From NCBI GenBank assembly GCA_943330835.2, contig CALQJH020000035.1, positions 1-10,848 on the forward strand: DNA of 10,848 nt, given 5' to 3'. Source of the stretch: Candidatus Kuenenia stuttgartensis (GTDB lineage: Bacteria; Bacteroidota; Bacteroidia; Chitinophagales; Chitinophagaceae). The translations under genes and the position numbers were made by a program. The stretch's first letter is position 1. The number at the start of each line of letters is the position of its first letter. The notes under the pieces were generated by a model that was given only the letters and a program-made list of their open reading frames with translations, was not told the origin of the DNA and ran no database searches. Of this stretch, positions 7,154-10,848 are shown piece by piece.

Positions 7154-9061
7154 ATGATTCATTTTGATTTACCTAAAGAACAATCATCCATTATCAAAGT
7201 AATTGGTGTTGGCGGTGGTGGCAGCAATGCTGTTAACCATATGTATTCTCAAAATATAGAAGGCGTAGATTTTATCATCTGCAACACAGATGCTCAAGCT
7301 ATCGCTTTAAGTAAAGTGCCTAATAAAATACAACTTGGTCCAACCCTTACACAAGGTTTGGGTGCAGGTGCGAATCCTTCAATTGGTCGTCAGGCTACGG
7401 AAGAAAGTCTGGAAGAAATTAAACGCATTTTGGAAGTGAATACCAAGATGGCCTTCATCACAGCAGGAATGGGCGGCGGTACAGGAACTGGCGGTGCACC
7501 AATCATTGCTCAAATCTGTAAAGAATTAGGAATTCTAACTGTAGGAATTGTAACTACTCCATTTGCGTATGAAGGTAAAAAAAGATTAGCTCAAGCTCAG
7601 GCGGGGATCAATCTATTAAAAGATCACGTTGATACTTTGCTGGTAATTAGTAATGACAAACTTCGTCACCAGTTTGGTAATTTAAAAATGAAAGAAGCTT
7701 TTGGAAGAGCTGATAATGTTTTGGCAACTGCTGCAAAATGTATCACAGATGTCATTAACAGTACCGGTCAAATTAATGTCGATTTCGCGGATGTTTGTAC
7801 CGTAATGAGTGAAGGAGGTGTGGCGATATTGGGAAGTTCAACTGCCGAAGGAGAAAACAGAGCACAGGTTGCCATTGAAAATGCATTGACTTCTCCATTA
7901 TTGAATGATAGTGAAATCAGAGGAGCGAAGTGGATTTTAATTAATATTAATAGTGCTGAGGGCGAACACGAATTCACTATGGATGAAGTAGAGGTGATTC
8001 AAAATCATTTATTATCAGAAGCAGGAGAAGATACAGATGTGATTTTAGGATTAGGATATGATAATACTTTAGGAAATAATATTGGCATAACTCTTATTGC
8101 TACAGGGTTTAATCATAAGGATCCATTTTCTAAAGATTTATCTAAAGAAAAGTCTTTAGAAGCAGATAAGATTGTTTTTGAATTAGAGATACCGAAAGAA
8201 CCTGCATTCTCTATTCCTGTTACTTCTGAGATTGTTGTAGAAACAAAAAACATTGAATTGCCAGTTGTTGAAATTGAAATACCTGTTGTCAATAATGCTC
8301 CACAAACTTCATTGACGATAGATCCGATGATGCCTACCTTAACGGAGTATGACGAGGTTCATCCTGTTATAAGTTTTGCTGTTGAAGAAGAATCAGACGA
8401 GCCAGTTTTTTATGAAATCTCTTCATCGTTTGATCAAATTCCAACAACTAAATTATCTTTTGAAGAAATATCAGCTGAACCAAAGAAAGTTGAACCAATA
8501 GCTGAATCAAAGAATATTCAAGCTGCTGAAAATAAAATCATTGAAGACTTTAATCCTGCTAGCAACCTTTCGTCGGGTAGCTATTTGGCTAAACCGATGC
8601 AGATTTATGCTGAGGAGACGCCAATTACTTCTGAATCCAAATCCATAGAAGATCAACACCAATTGCAACTTTCAGCGCAGGAAGACGAACCTGTTTTTGA
8701 AATGCAATTGGTCGTTAAAGAATCAACAACAGCGGCGGAGGAACCGCTTGTACAACAAACTCAGCCCATCATGAATGCTGATGTTGAGGAGCCTGCTTTG
8801 CAGGACGAAACAGCAGAACTTAGGCGCCGGGCTGCGGAAAGGATAGCAAAGTTGCGTAACTTATCGTTCAACGTAAATGCTGCCGATCCTAATAATGAGT
8901 TTGAAACTGTGCCAGCTTACCTTCGCCGCAATATGGAAATGAATGTCCAGATTGCAGATGTTGAAACATTCTACAGTAATTATACTGTTAAATCAACTGA
9001 TGATAATAAGATAGAAATTAGCACTATCAATACCTTTTTAGATGGTAAAAAACCAGATTAA
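7154..9061 (+). CDS. ftsZ: Cell division protein FtsZ with long acidic C-terminal linker
   Basis: FtsZ is the tubulin-like GTPase that forms the cytoplasmic division ring. The 635-residue protein has a complete globular part (about 12-319): KVIGVGGGGSNAVNHM (15-30), CNTDAQA (43-49), the tubulin signature GGGTGTGG (107-114), and the T7 synergy loop NVDFAD (208-213) with the catalytic aspartates D210 and D213. It ends in LIATGF (314-319). Residues about 320-552 form an acidic, low-complexity, Pro/Glu/Ser-rich linker. Then come a basic helix ELRRRAAERIAKLRNLSFN (555-573), the conserved C-terminal peptide FETVPAYLRRN (583-593), equivalent to E. coli DIPAFLRKQ, and a further 42-residue tail ending INTFLDGKKPD. 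At 635 residues it is much longer than the 383 of E. coli. ATG 7154 gives the short N-terminus normal for Bacteroidota. It is the last gene before the terminator at 9127. Confidence 0.97.
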   Translation: MIHFDLPKEQSSIIKVIGVGGGGSNAVNHMYSQNIEGVDFIICNTDAQAIALSKVPNKIQLGPTLTQGLGAGANPSIGRQATEESLEEIKRILEVNTKMAFITAGMGGGTGTGGAPIIAQICKELGILTVGIVTTPFAYEGKKRLAQAQAGINLLKDHVDTLLVISNDKLRHQFGNLKMKEAFGRADNVLATAAKCITDVINSTGQINVDFADVCTVMSEGGVAILGSSTAEGENRAQVAIENALTSPLLNDSEIRGAKWILININSAEGEHEFTMDEVEVIQNHLLSEAGEDTDVILGLGYDNTLGNNIGITLIATGFNHKDPFSKDLSKEKSLEADKIVFELEIPKEPAFSIPVTSEIVVETKNIELPVVEIEIPVVNNAPQTSLTIDPMMPTLTEYDEVHPVISFAVEEESDEPVFYEISSSFDQIPTTKLSFEEISAEPKKVEPIAESKNIQAAENKIIEDFNPASNLSSGSYLAKPMQIYAEETPITSESKSIEDQHQLQLSAQEDEPVFEMQLVVKESTTAAEEPLVQQTQPIMNADVEEPALQDETAELRRRAAERIAKLRNLSFNVNAADPNNEFETVPAYLRRNMEMNVQIADVETFYSNYTVKSTDDNKIEISTINTFLDGKKPD

Positions 9062-9126
9062 TTTACAGCTAAAGCATAAATACTAATATTTTAATTAAAG
9101 TTTGTTTTGTGATTATTGTTTGTTTG

Positions 9127-9153
9127 GAGCCCCTTTTCAAAAGAAAGGGGCTC
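9127..9153 (+). terminator. Rho-independent terminator after ftsZ
   Basis: GAGCCCCTTT (9127-9136) pairs perfectly with AAAGGGGCTC (9144-9153), giving a 10-bp stem with four G-C pairs in a block and a 7-base loop. The U-tract that follows is weak (TTGTTGT). It lies 66 bases after the ftsZ stop and closes the dcw operon. The stem is nearly symmetric, but no gene on the other strand would use it in reverse here. Confidence 0.85.
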
Positions 9154-9236
9154 TTGTTGTAAAATACTTTCCAAATCGTGAAGATACCTTGTATAATATT
9201 TAAACAAAATTGCCAACTTTATACACTTTTTACTTT

Positions 9237-9244
9237 TACATTTG
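9237..9244 (+). promoter_or_regulatory. Candidate Bacteroidota -7 element for kup
   Basis: TACATTTG is an exact match to the TAnnTTTG -7 consensus used by the Bacteroidota primary sigma factor. The nearest TTG for the -33 element is at 9210-9212, which leaves a 24-base spacer, longer than the 19 or so usually seen. Transcription would begin around 9250 and give a leader of about 45 bases before the GTG at 9295. The position just downstream of a terminator and upstream of a new gene supports the call. Confidence 0.5.
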
Positions 9245-9294
9245 TGCTGGCTTTTTAATTATTTGATTGAAAAAATCACCGAAAAATCTCTTTA

Positions 9295-10848
9295 GTGGAA
9301 AAACACAATTTTAACAAGGTATCTGCAGCTGGTCTATTAATTGCATTAGGAATAATTTATGGTGATATTGGAACCTCGCCTTTGTATGTATTTAGCGCCA
9401 TTATAAATGGTAAACCAATTGAAGAGCTCTTGATTGTAGGCGGATTATCCTGTATTATATGGACACTAACGTTGCAGACTACACTAAAGTATGTGTTATT
9501 AACTTTACAGGCAGATAACAAAGGGGAAGGAGGCATATTTTCTTTGTACACATTAGTGAGAAGACAAAAGAAATGGTTAGTAATACCCGCAATGCTTGGC
9601 GGCGCTGCATTATTGGCTGATGGTATGATTACACCTCCCATCTCCATTACTTCTGCTATTGAAGGATTGAAAAATATTCCAGTGTTCAATGATATTCAAG
9701 ACAACACCATCATTATTATTGTACTTGCTATTTTAGCCGTTTTGTTTTTTATGCAACAATTCGGAACCAATTCAATAGGTAAAATGTTTGGTCCTGTAAT
9801 GTCTGTTTGGTTTCTGATGCTCGCCTTACTTGGCCTTTCTCATATATCTGCTGACTTCTCTGTTTTAAAAGCATTTAATCCTTATTATGCCATAAAATTA
9901 CTGACGGTTTATCCTTCCGGCTTTTGGATTTTAGGTGCAGTTTTTTTATGTACAACGGGTGCCGAAGCATTGTACAGCGATCTAGGCCATTGCGGAAGAG
10001 GGAACATTCGAATCTCCTGGATTTATGTAAAATCTTGTTTAATTCTCAATTATCTTGGACAAGGCGCATGGCTTTTAAATCATAAAGGGGTAGTGTTTAC
10101 AAATGGGGTGAATATGAGAAATCCATTCTATGCTATTATGCCTGATTGGTTTTTATTGTGGGGAATTATCATCGCTACTGCTGCTGCTATTATTGCAAGT
10201 CAGGCCTTAATAAGCGGTTCATTTACTTTAATCAGTGAAGCCATTCGATTAAATCTGTGGCCAAAGATGAAAATAAAATATCCTACTGAAGCCAAGGGAC
10301 AATTGTTTATTCCTGGTATCAATACTTTGTTGTTTGTAGGATGTTGTACCATCGTGCTTTATTTCCGGTCATCTGGTGCAATGGAAGCTGCGTATGGTTT
10401 AGCCATTACGCTATGTATGCTGGCGACCACCATTTTATTTTCTAATTATTTAGTTTCCAGAAGAGTTACTCCGATATTAATTTGGATGTTTTTAGTTTTA
10501 TATATCGGTATTGAAATCTCTTTTTTAATTGCTAATCTTGATAAATTTCCTCATGGAGGATTTGTTACCTTAATTATTGGAGGATGTTTATTTACGGTAA
10601 TGTACGTTTGGTTCCGTGCAAGAAAAATAAAGAACAGGTACGTTGAATTTGTAAGAGTAGAAGAATACATTCCTAAAATTGAAGAGCTTAGTAATGATAC
10701 TACGGTGCCAAAATGTGCTACGCATCTTGTTTATTTAACCAGTGCAAATAACCCCAAGGAAATCGAGCACAAAATTATGTACAGTATTCTTCGCGGCAAA
10801 CCAAAGCGCGCTGATATTTATTGGTTCGTACATGTACACACGTTAGAT
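9295..10848 (+). CDS. kup: Kup-type potassium uptake protein (3' truncated by window)
   Basis: Kup/HAK/KT transporters import potassium across the cytoplasmic membrane, probably with protons. The 518 visible codons cover all expected membrane segments and the start of the cytoplasmic C-terminal domain. Motifs are YGDIGTSPLYVF (22-33), NKGEGGIFSLY (75-85), LADGMITPPIS (108-118), QQFGTNSIGKMFGP (154-167), TGAEALYSDLGHCG (221-234), LNYLGQGAWLLN (251-262), ASQALISGSFTLISEAIRL (301-319) and YGLAITLCM (367-375). Family members are about 620-660 residues, so roughly 100-140 residues are missing past the right edge. The frame has a TGA stop at 9268-9270 and no ATG before the conserved region. GTG at 9295 (then EKHNFNKVSAAGLLIALG) is therefore the best start. 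The gene sits behind the ftsZ terminator with its own candidate promoter, so it is probably not part of the dcw operon. Confidence 0.93.
   Translation, partial: MEKHNFNKVSAAGLLIALGIIYGDIGTSPLYVFSAIINGKPIEELLIVGGLSCIIWTLTLQTTLKYVLLTLQADNKGEGGIFSLYTLVRRQKKWLVIPAMLGGAALLADGMITPPISITSAIEGLKNIPVFNDIQDNTIIIIVLAILAVLFFMQQFGTNSIGKMFGPVMSVWFLMLALLGLSHISADFSVLKAFNPYYAIKLLTVYPSGFWILGAVFLCTTGAEALYSDLGHCGRGNIRISWIYVKSCLILNYLGQGAWLLNHKGVVFTNGVNMRNPFYAIMPDWFLLWGIIIATAAAIIASQALISGSFTLISEAIRLNLWPKMKIKYPTEAKGQLFIPGINTLLFVGCCTIVLYFRSSGAMEAAYGLAITLCMLATTILFSNYLVSRRVTPILIWMFLVLYIGIEISFLIANLDKFPHGGFVTLIIGGCLFTVMYVWFRARKIKNRYVEFVRVEEYIPKIEELSNDTTVPKCATHLVYLTSANNPKEIEHKIMYSILRGKPKRADIYWFVHVHTLD

Larger units (their letters stand above)
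2..9061 (+). other. Division and cell wall (dcw) cluster, 3' half, probable single operon
   Basis: Seven genes lie in one direction in the order murD, ftsW, murG, murC, ftsQ, ftsA, ftsZ, with gaps of 52, 24, -1, 9, 41 and 46 bases. No hairpin terminator and no convincing TAnnTTTG element with an upstream TTG was seen in the gaps. The first clear transcription stop is at 9127-9153. Co-transcription is inferred from this spacing. The upstream dcw genes (mraZ, mraW, ftsL, ftsI, murE, mraY) would be expected to the left, outside the window. Confidence 0.8.

Noticed and set aside
9192..9197. TATAAT as a sigma-70 type -10 box for kup
   Set aside because: No TTGACA-like box sits 16-18 bases upstream, and Bacteroidota use TAnnTTTG instead; in AT-rich intergenic DNA this match is expected by chance.
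9154..9294. Riboswitch (for example c-di-AMP or K+-linked) ahead of kup
   Set aside because: The region is AT-rich with no extended pairing or recognisable conserved core, and the predicted leader of about 45 bases is too short for such an element.
9357..9689. Antisense open frame of 110 codons in the kup region
   Set aside because: The + strand here encodes clear Kup motifs (YGDIGTSPLY, NKGEGGIFSLY, LADGMITPP) without a break, so the minus frame is a shadow.

Overview
The window is an AT-rich stretch of a bacterial chromosome that carries the second half of a division and cell wall (dcw) cluster. All genes are on the + strand, in the order murD (3' part), ftsW, murG, murC, ftsQ, ftsA, ftsZ. 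A Kup-type potassium transporter gene follows and runs off the right edge. The organism is most likely a member of the Bacteroidota, perhaps of the Chitinophagia/Sphingobacteriia type. The reasons are: murC is followed directly by ftsQ with no murB or ddl; the start codons lack clear Shine-Dalgarno sequences and sit in A-rich leaders; FtsZ has the Bacteroidota-style N-terminus and a conserved C-terminal peptide (VPAYLRR) followed by a further tail; and a TAnnTTTG promoter element lies ahead of kup. The genus cannot be determined from this sequence alone.

Layout: positions 2-526 encode the C-terminal ligase domain of MurD. After a 52-base gap comes ftsW (579-1910), then murG (1935-3029), which overlaps murC (3029-4447) by one base. 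ftsQ (4457-5617) follows after 9 bases, ftsA (5659-7107) after 41 bases and ftsZ (7154-9061) after 46 bases. I see no terminator or convincing promoter between these genes, so they are read here as one transcription unit that begins upstream of the window. The unit ends at a strong GC-rich hairpin (9127-9153). The 233-base gap 9062-9294 holds this terminator and a candidate Bacteroidota promoter for kup, which starts with GTG at 9295 and is cut at 10848.

The genes work together. MurD and MurC make the cytoplasmic UDP-MurNAc-peptide precursor. MurG adds GlcNAc to lipid I to give lipid II, and FtsW polymerises lipid II at the septum. FtsZ forms the division ring, FtsA ties it to the membrane through a C-terminal amphipathic helix, and FtsQ acts in the periplasm as a divisome scaffold. 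Kup is a separate potassium-uptake function.

I found no previously undescribed system here; this is a core housekeeping region. The points worth a second look are lineage-type embellishments: a lysine-rich periplasmic tail on FtsQ, a very long acidic FtsZ linker with a tail beyond the usual C-terminal peptide, a G-free repeated CA-rich tract at the start of ftsA, uncertain starts of murC and ftsA, a diverged HEQN loop in MurG, and the GTG-started kup gene.
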